Source: Batrachochytrium dendrobatidis JAM81
Taxonomy: Eukaryota > Chytridiomycota > Chytridiomycetes > Rhizophydiales
Assembly: GCF_000203795.2 (NCBI RefSeq)
Contig: NW_006281117.1
Span: 69,501 to 133,500, forward strand
Length of the DNA: 64,000 nt
Reading direction: 5' to 3'
The position numbers and the translations under genes were made by a program. Positions within the stretch are counted from its first letter, which is position 1. Each line of letters opens with the position of its first letter. Below are positions 22,173 through 34,775 of this stretch, piece after piece. Under the pieces are notes generated by a model that was given only the letters and a program-made list of their open reading frames with translations, ran no database searches and was not told the DNA's origin.

Positions 22173-24397
22173 GAGTGTCGATCAAGAAGTGATTTATGAA
22201 AGCATTGCTGCTATTCGGAGTTTATGCAAACATGCAGGTTGTGAAGTGATTTCAGCCGAGTTGATGAGGCTGGATTTGATTCAAACACTGAACGACTTGT
22301 GTATCAAATACAGTGACAACTCTGCACTAAAAACACGCATGATCTGGATAGCGGGAACAATTGCATCCAATATGCGGGAGTTTCCTGTATCGCTTGTACG
22401 ATCGTTGGTTTTTGAGCAATTGACGATATCAATGTGTGATGTCGGTATGGGGAATATTTGTACATATGTTTAATAATGTCAGCGACATGATTCAGAAATC
22501 TAAAAACAAGGCCGAGATGATCAAGGCGTTTCAAGAATATGGAATTGTAAAGCAACTCAATACTATTATTTCATGTAGAAATATACGTTTGTGTAACAGT
22601 CCTGTTCCTGATATTGTAAACCTACTCAAAACACTTGCTGATTTTGCCGACAATCACCCCGACAGTTCAATACGTACCAAGTTGGAACAAGGCGGGATGT
22701 TTGAAAATCTAACGGCTGTTGCAAAATCGAATACTGCTGACCACAGAAACAAAAGGATTGCTGGCCAGATCATTGAAACGTGTTTCCAGCATCTGGTTCA
22801 TGTTGCTAATTCAAGCATTTGGCCATACGACGACAATGCCGAAATTGATATGAAATCTGGAATGGCCGGAGATACACATGGACAGGTACGCACACTTGTC
22901 GAAATGCGGTATATCCAGTATCTGCAATGTATACTTTGCAAACCCATGTGGTGGATCGATATCACAAACCAGCATATTGTGGAGCAATGGAGGGCTGACT
23001 CACTCGATCAGAATATATCACCATCAACATTTAATCTTGCATTGGAACAACTCGGGGTTTTTGTCAAGCAGCTTGTTTGTAGTGGCAGTGATGGATTGGG
23101 CACGATTGTCCCAGGACCTGTTGAACAGACGTATATACTGGACAATGGCATACCTGACAATATATACACGCGATTGATGACAAATGTATCGGATATTGAA
23201 CATGGATCAAATCACAACACTGGTCAAATGGTGCACAATCTGATTGATGCATCAATGTATAGTGTTGTATATGGACAAACGATGATTGCACCACTGAATA
23301 TACGACTCAAATACACCACAATGGTACCATGCGATATATTGTCATCGACTCAACTTGTTTCAGATACACCCATCATTGAAGGTGATCCCAAGTTTATATC
23401 ATGCAAGTTCCAATGTCTTCCGAGTGAATTCCGTGTCGAACAGGATGGCAGTGTGACCATCAACTCATACATCAACAATCTGAATCCGATATGGCATCGA
23501 GACATGTACAAATGTATTGCCAAAATATTCAAATGTTTTGTCCCAATGTTTGAAAACCTGTTCAGAACGATGGATCCAATGTTCAAGTATATTGATATTC
23601 GCAATCGCACAAAGGGATATGAATCATCAAGCCAGTCAGATCATGATGATATGGAACCAGACACTCGAGTCATTCGTCCCGTGTATGTACCAACACTTCC
23701 GGAACATTTCCAATACAAATATGAATCAGCAAAGCCAGTATCACTGCGTGGTCGTAATCTACAAGTCACTGTCAAACTCACCAACATTCAACTGACACCA
23801 TCCAAACCTAAATACGACGAGGGAAACTGGCACATTGAAGGTCCAACTAACGAATCGATTGTTGCAACTGGACTGTATTACTACGATGTGAAAAATATCA
23901 CCACACCCAAACTCGATTTCCGCGTGGCTGTTGATCGGTTTGATCGTCAAATGGCATCTGATATGTATTGGGAAGATGTGTATGGCATTGATCGAGAATC
24001 ACCACGCAATCAGTATATAGGATCGCTTGAAGCATCAAATGGTCGATGTGTAGTTTATCCCAATCGATATCAACACAAAGAACAATCATTTGAACTTGCA
24101 GATCCAACTCAACCAGGACACTGCAAGATTCTGACATTTTTTGTAGTGAATCCAGCATGTCGGATTGTTTCGACTGCGCATGTGGCTCCACAACAACCAC
24201 AATGGTACAACTCGAGTCTTGACAAGACACACATACTGCCTGAACTGTGGAATGATGCCACGCAGTATATTCAAGGTGTTCAATCACCAACTGAAGTCAA
24301 ACGCTATCGAGATGAATTGACAAGTGACCGAACTCGAATCACAGCAGCATACAACAAATACATATATGAGCGGGCGTATAATCATGATCGTTGGTGA
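22173..24397 (+). pseudogene. DUF4246 gene copy 2, lacking 5' exons and frameshifted
   Basis: Begins at the equivalent of the last exon's acceptor (AG at 22,171-22,172). The four upstream exons of the intact gene are replaced by the inverted copy 1 fragment. In the segment between GATGTC and GACATG (about 22,443-22,488) it has 40 bases where the intact copy and copy 1 have 39. This one-base gain breaks the frame. After the break a long frame (ATG at 22,439, 652 residues) keeps the whole DUF4246 region to the same C-terminus (YIYERAYNHDRW), so a shortened protein without the N-terminal extension remains possible. Confidence 0.7.
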
Positions 24398-25370
24398 TTG
24401 ATTGTGGAGTTGTGCAATAGACTTGTCATGGTTTACAATGGTTTGATATGAACATGATGACTCGGACTCTATTCAGTCGGATCAACTCGACTACAATTGG
24501 TCGTGTATATTATGATTGACACGATCAATTGTAGTTGAACTCGAATACAGATTGACTGTTGAATCACAATGCGTGGTATTAGCAACATGATGTGCTATAT
24601 AGTGGAATGTATACGCTAACCTGACATGTGTCATGTAGTGTGCATTCGATCAATATGGGTATTAGCAATCAACAAGTCATACGATGTTTGTGTTCGAGTG
24701 ATGGAATGGAGTGGAGTGGAATGGAATGAGTGCACCAATCCAGAATACGAGTCAACCATGACATATGATCATGATGTGTGGTTGATACAACTATATAGTG
24801 ACAATCGATGTTGATATAGCAACACAACATACAATGTCAACACAACAGTTGCAAGTCATTGATCATCAATGTGACATTGTGGTTGCAACATGAACTGCAT
24901 TGTATTGATTCAGTTGATTGATTGAATTACTGGACAATGTGCAGTGATGACTGATCGTGTCGAGTTGAATGGAAAGTATTACCAAACCACGACACATATT
25001 GATGACCATCCAACAACTGAGTGACATTCAGTTGCATATAGTCTTGTTTAAACATGCATTTGTTCATATTTCAGCATATTGACCCTTTTTAGGTTAGAAA
25101 AAGATGGGATACACAATCAACCATATAATACTCGAATGCATAGTCAAACAATAGTTTGATCAAAATTGCAGTTGTTATATAAATGGATATCCCTTCAAAG
25201 TTGGATATTAATAACAAATCAACACCAACCCTGATAATAAAGCCAATCCCTAAAACGGTCATCCAGCATGCTTTTAATATTATCCATCCAATAATGGATA
25301 TAAATACAATCCAGCCTTGCTTGTTGAATACCAATAATTACAACTTGTTTGATCAATACAAACCAATACA
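24398..25370. repeat. Spacer and family B promoter, inverted duplicate of 36,307-37,301
   Basis: Near-identical inverse of 36,307-37,301. It contains GACCCTTTTTAGGTTAG (about 25,081-25,097) and AAGCCAATCCCTAAAACGG (about 25,240) ahead of the family B gene at 25,371. A short GGAAT-rich stretch lies near 24,704-24,727. No gene is seen in the spacer. Confidence 0.7.
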
Positions 25371-26324
25371 ATGAAACTCGCAGTCACAGTATTGGCATCA
25401 ATCCTGCTTGCTTGCTCAGTCACTACAGCCAAACCAGTCAATCCCAGTGCAACTACAAGTGCAACTACAAGTGCTGAAGCTAGTACTTCAACCGTCACTC
25501 CCACTGCAACTACAAGTACTAAATCTGAGTATCGGGTGCTTTCTTATGAAGGATCTGAATTTTCACTTGATCTTAGTAAATTTTCAGAGGATGATATGGG
25601 GCTGATCCAAGAATACCTACAAGCGGATCAAGAATATGAAGAGATAAAGAAAGCGCGTGACTCGGCCAAATCTGAAGAGTTCAATCAAAAAGAATTGTTA
25701 AAACGCGTGCTTGGAGAGAGTTACGAGCTGTCACTAAAATATCCGAACAGGGGTGATCCAGTGTATCAAGAAAAAAGAGAAATAATTAATCAGAAGGTTG
25801 ATGAAGAGGACGAAAAATTCTTCAGCCTTCAAGAAAAGCTTCTGGAACTCGATGAGGATCTTTATTGCGCTGGTGTGCTGCTTCATTTAGCCAGAGAAAA
25901 CCTTGCAGATCTCCTGTTCAAAAATAATCCAAGTACAGCATCACTGGATTCATACAGGAGATATCTAAAATCAAATCGCAATTTTGTTAAAAATATCTAT
26001 CAATCTCTTATTCTCCGACTAAGCCAACAGTCGGGATCCGAGCAACCATCTACTAGTGGAACCCAGAACAAATCAAAACATCATAAAAGTCCATCATCAT
26101 CAAGCAAAACGTCTACAGTTCAACCCACTCAAACATCATCCAGTACACAGGCAACTTCGTCCAGCACACAAAAGACTTCCAGATCTTCCAGATCCCATTC
26201 TCGTTCTCGTTCACGAAAAACTTCCAGATCTCATTCTCGTTCACGGAAAGCTTATTCCAAAATGAAAAATAACCTTGGATCAGGCTGGAATCAACTTGAA
26301 AATGAAGATTCAGATTCAGATTGA
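25371..26324 (+). CDS. Secreted family B protein 2 with SR-rich tail
   Basis: A single-exon gene of 317 residues starting with the signal peptide MKLAVTVLASILLACSVTTA. A Thr/Ser-rich linker (SATTS repeats) follows, then a charged, probably coiled-coil core (about residues 65-225) and a Ser/Thr/Gln low-complexity region. The tail has Arg-Ser repeats (RSHSRSRSRKTSRSHSRSRK) and the acid end EDSDSD. It lies 3' of DUF4246 copy 2 within the inverted duplication; its partner at 35,557 has lost the SR tail. It is secreted by prediction; no known domain is recognised. Confidence 0.8.
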   Translation: MKLAVTVLASILLACSVTTAKPVNPSATTSATTSAEASTSTVTPTATTSTKSEYRVLSYEGSEFSLDLSKFSEDDMGLIQEYLQADQEYEEIKKARDSAKSEEFNQKELLKRVLGESYELSLKYPNRGDPVYQEKREIINQKVDEEDEKFFSLQEKLLELDEDLYCAGVLLHLARENLADLLFKNNPSTASLDSYRRYLKSNRNFVKNIYQSLILRLSQQSGSEQPSTSGTQNKSKHHKSPSSSSKTSTVQPTQTSSSTQATSSSTQKTSRSSRSHSRSRSRKTSRSHSRSRKAYSKMKNNLGSGWNQLENEDSDSD

Positions 26325-27540
26325 TTTGATTGCTAATCTGAACTGGTTTCGACTGACTCGATTGCATTTTTATTTGAATAAAATACGATACGATACAATT
26401 ACCATTTGATATTGGATATTTGATATTGTATGTACATGCATTGTACACAGTCTTGGTTGGTATCATATCATATTGTACATTGACACTTGTATTTCCAACA
26501 CAATACAGTTGATCATATATTGCATAGTTGTACACATTGATGATACTGACATGCATTGTGTATTGTGTCGATATGATATTACTTGTCATGTCGTATTGAC
26601 ATGCAATACCAACAATAGTCATGTGTACAGTATCAATATGTTGCACAACTGTAATCCAAACAGGTTGACGCATGCCACATTGTAGCAATGCAACCAACTT
26701 GGTGCACCGCATGCCAACATACATGTAGTGTAGTGTAGTGTATTGTACACTAGTAGTGATGATTCAACCAACGACATGCGTGGTTGTAATATTATACGTG
26801 AAACCACATGCTCATGTCCATGTTCATGATTATGGTGACATACAGTGTTACAATGATGGGTTAGCAACAATGTGATGGAACTGGATGTGCAATATCAAAA
26901 CCATGCTCAGAATACGTCATATAACGACAACTTGCAGTCGTATTGACATAAATGGATCACTAAATAACAGTGTCGTGGACTGATTGACAATACAGCGGTA
27001 TTGTTGTTGGTGATTGACATGCAAACAGCAGTTACATTACTGACATGTACAACCATTGTTGTTGAACTAGATCGCGATCGTATTCGAGATTCAGAACACA
27101 ACAAATGTACAGAGTTGTATTGACAACATCGATAGTCAAACACAACATATCGATTGCAATACATGAATCTGAGTCCAAACTTGGTGATCGTATAATGTAT
27201 GATTACTAAGAGTGCACAACGTGTAGATTCAACATTATAGTCTGATTGTGTGTCATGATGGTTGTTATAATCAAACACACAATGCAGTCAATGTGTAGTA
27301 ACCATTGTATATTGCAATGCATAACACAGTCACTGCATGATGGATATCAAAATGATTCATTTTACATGAATACGATTGTAAAAAGGAGCGTTTGCGATTA
27401 AACAACACTCATGAAGGGTGTGATTTCAACATACCTGATAAAAGGGTCGTAAAAGCATCATATTATGAATATTATGAATAACATTATACTGTGATTTGAT
27501 ATTGGTTCATCACAAAAACCAAATAACTCTGTGCCATGAG
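26325..27540. repeat. Spacer of duplicated pieces
   Basis: 26,340-26,585 is the inverse complement of the family B 3' flank near 35,270-35,490 and of 4,080-4,290. 26,625-26,750 is the inverse complement of 18,835-18,955. 26,940-27,240 is the inverse complement of 14,240-14,480 and related copies. No gene is seen. Confidence 0.6.
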
Positions 27541-27556
27541 TTAACCTAAAAGGATT
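27541..27556 (+). promoter_or_regulatory. TTAACCTAAAAGG element upstream of family A gene 2
   Basis: TTAACCTAAAAGGATT lies about 120 bases before the ATG at 27,665. Similar elements lie at the same distance before the other family A genes: ACCCTTTTAGTTTAACC near 13,875 and CCCTTATAGGTTAACC near 42,849 and 45,479, in inverse orientation because those genes are on minus. Confidence 0.4.
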
Positions 27557-27664
27557 GGCTTGGTATACAAAAACACAAATACAATCGACTGCTTCGAGTT
27601 TCATAATCAACATCAGTTTCAACACTACTTTTGTACCAATTGTTTAAACCCATTGATCAATCTG

Positions 27665-28525
27665 ATGAAATTGGTTGATATTTTACTCGTACTGAGTGCG
27701 ACAGCAACCGCTAATGCAATACTGATACCGACTGATAACAATAGTCCATCCCAAACATCAGGCACTTCCAGTCAAGTGTCTGGTCCAACTAATGAACCCA
27801 GTCCAAACACTTCTGACCAAAACTGGCAAAACATAGTTATTCAACCCGGTCTAAGCATCTCCGACAAATATTGGCAATACCTAATAGATGAAGTTGGTTC
27901 AGACACCCTCAATGACTGGAAAGAACTGTTTGATATAGCTGACTCGGATACTCCCAAAAAAGGTCAGCAACAGTCAATAGGTCAACCTAGTTCAAACACT
28001 TGCAGCCAGGGTCAAAAACGTCCAACTGATAAACTTGATCCAGGCACTTCCGAAGAGCAATGGCAAGACATAGTGGATCTAATCAATTCTGACACTTGCA
28101 AAAAAGGTCAGCAACAGCCAGTAAATCAACCTAGTCCAAGTACTCCCAAACAAAGTCGAAAACAACCAACTGATAAATCCAAGTCTGACACTACTGGCTT
28201 AAATCAAAAGACTCTATCGACCCAAGATCAGAACGCACTTGACTTGAAAGAAATCGAGACGTCTAGAGAAATACGAGAGAAATGCCAAACCTATTATGAT
28301 TATGTAACTATTGAATTGAAACAAAAGTCAGCGTTGGCAAGAGGCGAAAAGATATCTGAACCAAAGCATAAGCCAGAAATCCAAAATATATTGAGAGAAG
28401 AGTGTATTTCACCAAATGACAGAATAGTAAAGGCAAGACAACGATTGAAAGATTTGATGGAAAAGCAGAATCAGGAGCGGAATCGGATTTTGAAGACGCT
28501 TTTGAAACTCGAAGATTTTGAATAA
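27665..28525 (+). CDS. Secreted family A protein 2, short form
   Basis: 286 residues; the ATG at 27665 is chosen because it begins the family signal peptide MKLVDILLVLSATATANA, although the frame is open upstream. It has fewer modules than its relatives (about residues 30-190, with KKGQQQS, DWKELFDIA and KQSRKQPTDK). The helical C-terminal domain contains LARGEKISEP. The end differs from the family: the last codons read KTLLKLEDFE, whereas the +1 frame there gives an acidic run (ESDFEDAFE) like the usual acidic end, so a recent frameshift may have changed the terminus. Its 3' flank matches, inverted, that of the genes at 41.7 and 43.9 kb. Confidence 0.75.
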   Translation: MKLVDILLVLSATATANAILIPTDNNSPSQTSGTSSQVSGPTNEPSPNTSDQNWQNIVIQPGLSISDKYWQYLIDEVGSDTLNDWKELFDIADSDTPKKGQQQSIGQPSSNTCSQGQKRPTDKLDPGTSEEQWQDIVDLINSDTCKKGQQQPVNQPSPSTPKQSRKQPTDKSKSDTTGLNQKTLSTQDQNALDLKEIETSREIREKCQTYYDYVTIELKQKSALARGEKISEPKHKPEIQNILREECISPNDRIVKARQRLKDLMEKQNQERNRILKTLLKLEDFE

Positions 28526-29200
28526 TTTTAAACTTTATTTTGTTGATATTTGTGAGTATTGTAAATGAACCAAAAATTATAATATTGATTTTGTATTGCA
28601 TGTTTGTGTATATTGTATTGGGTATTACATTGACAGTTATTGGATTGTTGATTGATACATTGACACGGTTTATTACATATATATTAATGACTTGATAACA
28701 ACCAGTGTTGATTGTAACTATCAGTCAGACTTGCAATCACTTGTCAGTTGCATGATATCACCAACTGACCATGTCGTGTATTGTACAACAAACGTATCAA
28801 TACACTTGTTCAAAGTCGGATGTAGATTGTGCCATCAACTGGTTTGATATTGGTCAATTAGTGTTGTTTTATGTCAGTTTACAATGTAATATATGCAGCA
28901 TGGTATTGATGGTGTTGTATTGACAACCGTATTCGTGTAAAATGAATCATTTGATATTCATTCTATGGTAACTGTATTCTGCATTGCATGTTTGATATAC
29001 AACAACCATCATATGACACACAATCAGACTATAGTGTTGAATCTACACTTTGTGCACATGTGGCATGACCATACATTATACAATCACCAAACTCATCCAT
29101 TGCAATCCACATGTTTGGCTCAGCTGCTTTAATGATGTCAATACAACCATAGTTCTAAATACCAGTTGAAATCATCAACCAAATGCGAATCAAGTAATCA
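28526..29200. repeat. Family A 3' flank and spacer
   Basis: About 28,560-28,930 is the inverse complement of 41,280-41,640 and of 43,480-43,840. About 28,990-29,065 repeats the ATATGACACACAATCAGACT-type spacer sequence seen near 14,210 and 43,180. No gene is seen. Confidence 0.6.
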
Positions 29201-29214
29201 ACTCGAGACCGGCT

Positions 29215-29551
29215 ATGAAAGCTAAAAAAACCAGTGAAAGAGTCCAAGAACAAGAACAAGACAATAGTGCAATGACCATTATCAACTCAAATGATTTCAT
29301 GTCGCATCAAACCATTGAAAATGCAGGTTTAAATGCGGTTTTATCCAGATCTGTACTGGGTTTCATTAACAACCATGACAACTCTGATTGGTATGGTAAA
29401 TATCCAATATCAACTTTCATTCAAATGTCTAAAACACCAGAAAATACAAAAACCTGACAAGTTTAAAAACACTTGCAATATTCCATCCATAACAAAACCA
29501 GTCCAATTTAAAAAATGGTTTGAAACTTGCATATTTCACTCGACCAAATAA
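29215..29551 (+). pseudogene. Short decayed coding fragment, unrecognised
   Basis: A frame from 29,215 (rich in Gln and Asn, containing SDWYGKYPISTFIQMSK) stops at 29,457. A second frame overlapping it carries on with KPVQFKKWFETCIF to 29,551. One missing base near 29,450 would join them. No family is recognised, and the nearest neighbour is the convergent S41 gene. Confidence 0.25.
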
Positions 29552-29681
29552 AAAGTTTACATGTGTTGATTGAAATAAATTTAAACAATAGTGTATAGGA
29601 TAGTTATGCAAGTACTATATTTATTCAAACATGATCTGATGGTGCAATTAATCATACATTCAGAAACATTTACAACCCATT

Positions 29682-32434
29682 TCAATTCATGGTAACACTC
29701 CAATAATTGATTGTTGCTCCTTTCATCTGTGTAGCAACATCTGACTTGAGCACGAGATTAACAAAAAACTGTTTCGTCTTGGTTGTCAGTGTAAACTTTT
29801 TCACAAGTGCTTCGGAGCCAGAAATACCATCTATAAGTATATTACCCTCTGGACCAAGCGTATTCAAAAGCGATTTTACATTGCCATCCGCATATACAAT
29901 ATACAAGCTTAAAAAGTCGCTATAAAACTGTGATTCAAGCGCGGCATCAATTTCAACAGTAATGTTGGATCCAACTGGTGCAGTATAGTATGATCGGATC
30001 TCAGTCTCTATTGCAGGACTGTATTGTACTCCGTCGCCAACAACCCATTTACCATTGATCGAATTCCATCCCTGTGACTTTTTGGTAAATGGCGAGTTGT
30101 ATATTCCAACCGATTTACTGGTACCATTAAACTCCCATTTGACACCACGTTCAAGCTTAAAATAATCTTTTTGTTTTGGAGTGCGACTGATATGCTTATG
30201 TGTTTTGAGAACCTGTTTGCCGTTGTTTTGGCCAATGATACTGACTCGAGTATTACCAAGATCGTTGATTACAGATGCCAGTTTGAACGAGTGTTGACTT
30301 TTTATGTCGCTTTTAAACTTGGCAACTGAAAGTGATTTGCCAGTGTCGTCAATAACTGACAGTTGATTGATTCCCTTGACTTCTACATCAATGGTCACGT
30401 CACCGCTAGTAATGTAGTAATTGATACGTTCAGAAACAAAGTGAAGGTTGTTCAGTCCAGTTTTGGCACCCAATGTTTTGAGCTGATCGGCAATACGGTC
30501 GAATTGAGAATTTTCAGTGGATCCAGGCAATAAATCCGTCAAACGGGGACGTACAATATAGTCGGATACGACACCGGTATCTTCGATCAATTGACCTTGC
30601 TGTTTTCCATTACGTATCATCTGTCGAGCTCCGATTTTAAGAACATTGGCATAGCTCTGTCCAGTTGTTTCGTCGGTTAGTTCTTTGTAATACGGCATTG
30701 GCTTAAAATCAACGGGATTAAACACAAGGAGTCGTGAATCAAGCAAAAACATGTCGGCACCACCACCTCCAGTTGTTCCATCTTCACCAAAAATATAGCC
30801 AGTTTCGGACGACTGAAGTGCTGCTGAAAACACTTCGCATGCAGAGTAGCACATGGCATTAGTAAATGCACCAACAGGTTTGAGATAGGCTTGACCATAC
30901 ATGTTTGACTGATTATACGAAGTTCTGTCATGATCAATAGAATACTTGCTACCAGGTGGAGTATTGTACCATGCTGGACCAGAAGTGTCAAAAAAGTACG
31001 TGCCATTAACCAGAGTGTTGTATGTGACAGAGTTCATCAAGTATCTTACTTGCGTTGGTTGAAAATCGGGTTTGAAAAGTTGTGGAATGGCATTAGCAAA
31101 CTCACCACTACCACCTCCATTTGCACGGATATCAAATATAACAGCATTGGTGTTTTTGAGTACAGTGCTCAGAAGTTTGTGAATTTCACGAACAGCCTCC
31201 ACATCTGCTGGTGCATCAGTTTTAAGATTTTTTGGCATAAAATCCTCCAATCTAATAATACCAAGATTCTTGGATTCGGGTTTCCAGATTGCCCAGCTGA
31301 TAGTAGACACGTTGGCGTTTTGGTATTCGAGAGTATGGTTTTTTGATGGCTGTTCAAGTAAAATTTGACCAGTCTTTTGCTTTTTATGGTCATGCTCGGA
31401 TACCATCGATGGAGTCTTGACTTCTTTCTGAGTTTCGAGTTGAGGTTTGGCTCCAGTATCGGAAACATCAACGCCAGCGTCAATTATACTGCTAGAGTTG
31501 GCAGGCTGAGGTGTTCCAGGTAGAGTTTTTCCAGAAATTTTGGCATACAATTGACTAGTAATATTCCAGCATGATGAATCAAAATAAACCACCCACGGAG
31601 CTTCAATGTCGTACACTTTTCCAGTGTCTTTTGATTTGAACTGATATTTGATCGTATCAGTTTCTGGCAAAGGAGTGTATACACCAAAACGAGACGTCAT
31701 GTACTTAAGAGCACCATGCTGGCCACCATAATCATTGGCACCACCTGTTTTGTCCTGGTTCAAGTTCCGATAGTCAACAAACGTCATACCATCAACAAGA
31801 AGTAATTCGTCGCCAACTTTGATCTGGTCATAGTCCTTTCCAAAAAAAGCACGCAAACCTTGATCGCTTTGAAATCTTTCAAAAACAACGGTTGGTTTGT
31901 TGATCATATCTGCATCGCCCTCGATAAATCTGAAAGAAAGACCAGTCATGGCATTGAAACAAGAATATGGTCCAGACGGTGAAAAATGGGTATGATAATC
32001 ACGCGCAAGAATAAACGCATTCAAGAGTTCAATCTGCATCTCAGTATCGGTAAGATTGGATGCATCTAGTTTTGCACGCAGTTTCTTGATGATCGGGAAG
32101 GGATCGGCACGCTCACCATAATTCTTGATTTTAGATTCATAGTTGGTCCACAATTTCAAACCATTTTCAACATTGGTCAGCACGACGTTTCGTTGTTCGT
32201 CAGTGTATGGCATAAAAACAAATCTGCCAGCGTCACGGTGTTCTTTGATAAAGGCCCATTTAGGCATGGATTCTATAATGTATGCCAATTAGTAAGTTTT
32301 GAATGATTGCACAATCCAAACATTGACAAACCCAACATAAAATAGACTGATCAACAGATTTGCATACCAGATTTATTTTCTTGAGCATTGACAACGAACG
32401 CAGCAGAAGCAATGGCTAGTAGTGAAAATTTCAT
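29682..32434 (-). CDS. Secreted S41-family serine protease
   Basis: Two exons: 32434-32368 (signal peptide MKFSLLAIASAAFVVNA) and 32272-29682, with a GTATGC donor and TATAG acceptor, giving 885 residues. The S41 core is clear: a substrate-binding strand LGIIRLEDF, VIFDIRANGGGSGEFANAIP, and the nucleophile region TNAMCYSACEVFSAAL with the candidate catalytic Ser at about residue 499, followed by GEDGTTGGGG. A region of about 250 residues after the protease domain looks beta-rich and may be a binding module. S41 proteases are serine peptidases related to tail-specific and C-terminal processing proteases. The amphibian chytrids are known to have expanded secreted S41 families, which supports a role outside the cell. 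The sequence shows no defect. It is the only clear enzyme with an intact active site in the secreted set here. Confidence 0.92.
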
Positions 32435-34100
32435 CGTGGCTGCAGTATACTATCGAACTGTATTTGGCAAGCGTATCAATACTATACGGATTGAGTTGTT
32501 GATTTGTAGCAGTCTGATGATGTTTGATAGTGGCTGACAACTCATTTTTATACCTTGATGGTCTTGACTGGCAATACTAATGCTTGATATTCTTGCATCC
32601 ATATGCTATGCTTTTATTAAAATGCTTGATATCAAGCAAGATAACGAAATCGAGGTATATATTTAGAACAAATAAAGCAACGAATTTGTAGATTAACCAA
32701 TTTATCCATATTATCACACATGCCATGTCAATTGTATTTTACTATCCAACACAACATCCAACTCAAACTGCTGTGAATCCAGTTCAATCAATATGATGAT
32801 TAATGGTGTATTGACATTTGTGAATTATGCCAGTCCATATATCAAATATACAGAACATATTGGCTTGTCAGTAGATAATCACTTGTCGGCTGCAGCACTG
32901 CCAACAGCTTTATGCTCATTCAGTCTTGGGTCTGGCGTGTGGTGCTTACATAGGTCTGTTTAACAGCATTTCAACCATTGCAATTGCACAGCTTGCATGC
33001 TAATGGATTGCTTGTATACCACCATGGCTGTGTATGTTATATGTCAGCTATGTCGAATAATTGAACGTAACACAATGTGATGTATTTATCCATACACTAT
33101 CCAATCATCATAATTTACTTTTTAGTAAATGGTTGTCAAGTATCNNNNNNNNNNNNNNNNNNNNNNNNNNNNNNNNNNNNNNNNNNNNNNNNNNNNNNNN
33201 NNNNNNNNNNNNNNNNNNNNNNNNNNNNNNNNNNNNNNNNNNNNNNNNNNNNNNCATACGATTGATTTGCTGTTTGTGAGCAATGTGTTTGGATGGCAAT
33301 AATGGTGTTTAAAACAACCATTGTATAACATGTATTGACTCGAAAGCAAAATGGATCCACAAACTGTCTGGCATGTATTAGGTTTCCTTTGCGCAATATG
33401 TTGAACAGTTTGATTCTGATTCCCGGTTGTTTCAAATTGGCAAGTATGAGGCAGCCAATGCTCAGATCATAACTGGACACCAGCATGAATCCAAGTATCG
33501 AATACAGCTTAAAAAGATTCCATTTTAAATGATTATGCAGCATCAAGATCTACACTATGCATGGCTTGATTAGCTACCCTTAAACCTGAATAACTATTGT
33601 ATTTTTGATTGCATTACCAATGTCATGGACACCATACTCTTGAGTCATGTCAACATTCATGAATAATCATGTATGCTGTATAACACTGGATTACTATCGA
33701 CTGAAACAACTTTTATACTCTGTTGTTGTACACGTTGGTTATTGATATATTGCACATGTTGATCTACCAAGTGATTAGTTCAATTCAGTATACTGACGAC
33801 AAATGGAATCCAATACAAGATAGTGAGCATTGACAAATGTAATATTTGACAGTATAACCGAGCCTTTGTGCTTGGACGAGACAAACCACAATATAATCAA
33901 TAATAATACCAACCAAGATTGGCAGATTATACTAGTGTATAAAACAGTATTGACTGGATTGAATTGTTGGTTTATTTGTTGATTTACAGTTGTTTTTTGA
34001 ATGAATTTATTTAAAATAAACTCGGGTATTGAGATATGAAATGATCTCATGTGAACATGCCATATCCATACAAGCATATACTGTTGATGTTACAAGTGTA
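32435..34100. other. Gene-free single-copy spacer with assembly gap
   Basis: The upstream region of the S41 gene, then AT-rich sequence with no credible gene. The gap interrupts it. A short stretch near 33,990-34,025 (TTGAATGAATTTATTTAAAATAAACTCG) resembles 19,316-19,346 and precedes the direct repeat. Confidence 0.5.
33145..33254. other. Assembly gap (110 N)
   Basis: A run of 110 undetermined bases. The true size of the missing piece is unknown. Confidence 1.
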
Positions 34101-34104
34101 TTGG

Positions 34105-34775
34105 TCAACTGTTGTATGGCAGTCCCAGTGATGGTGTCAAAACAGTGTCTGTTACCAATGGTACGCTACCAACAGAAACTCGACTGATCCAACAGCCATG
34201 TATACACATTGTTGTCAGTTGCATCGAGTGATGGTCCATGTAGATTGATTCAAATGGGTTGCATATAACCGATTAATCCAGCATTCATCCATTGTCAAAC
34301 AACTATAATGCACAATACCACCAAGTGTGCAATCACACCCGCACTGATCAGTCGTTGTACAGTATGCATCAGTCAATGTCCAACATATGTGTGTCTGCAA
34401 CTAAATTGCAGTCCATGACACATTCACACGATCCAACATGTCAAATCATGTATCATGAGTCCAAAGTTGATCAAAAACCTGATCATGGTAAACACAGCAT
34501 GTTGTTGCATATCAGAGTCGATATATCGAGTGACAGTTGCACACTTGCTGATGGTGCACAGCGTATCAGTCACAATACATGCACGGTATTGCATTGCAGT
34601 CATTGGATGATAACTGGTTGCAATGTGATACCGATCGACATACATCAGCATGGTGTGATGTGACCATAATCATGATGGAATGTGTTGGAGTTGACATTGT
34701 GAGTTGACAATCGATACACCATGCACATGACTGGAACATATATATTCGAGTGTGGTTTGGTTGGTGTCCAGTTGA
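34105..34775 (+). repeat. Direct repeat with 18,135-18,795
   Basis: The second copy of the ~660-base spacer block, same orientation, diverged by scattered point changes and a few short indels. Non-coding. Confidence 0.75.

Larger units (their letters stand above)
22100..26585 (+). repeat. Left arm of the large inverted duplication
   Basis: Last exon of the DUF4246 gene, spacer, family B promoter, family B gene and 3' flank, repeated in inverse order at about 35,270-39,600. Arms are about 4.3-4.5 kb with high identity in the spacer and DUF4246 parts. The ~8.7-kb centre holds family A gene 2, the S41 gene and the assembly gap. Confidence 0.85.

Noticed and set aside
24704..24727. GGAAT-type satellite
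   Set aside because: Only a few imperfect units; a local low-complexity run inside the inverted duplication.
29707..31346. Open frames opposite the S41 gene
   Set aside because: They are shadows of a long well-supported gene on the minus strand.
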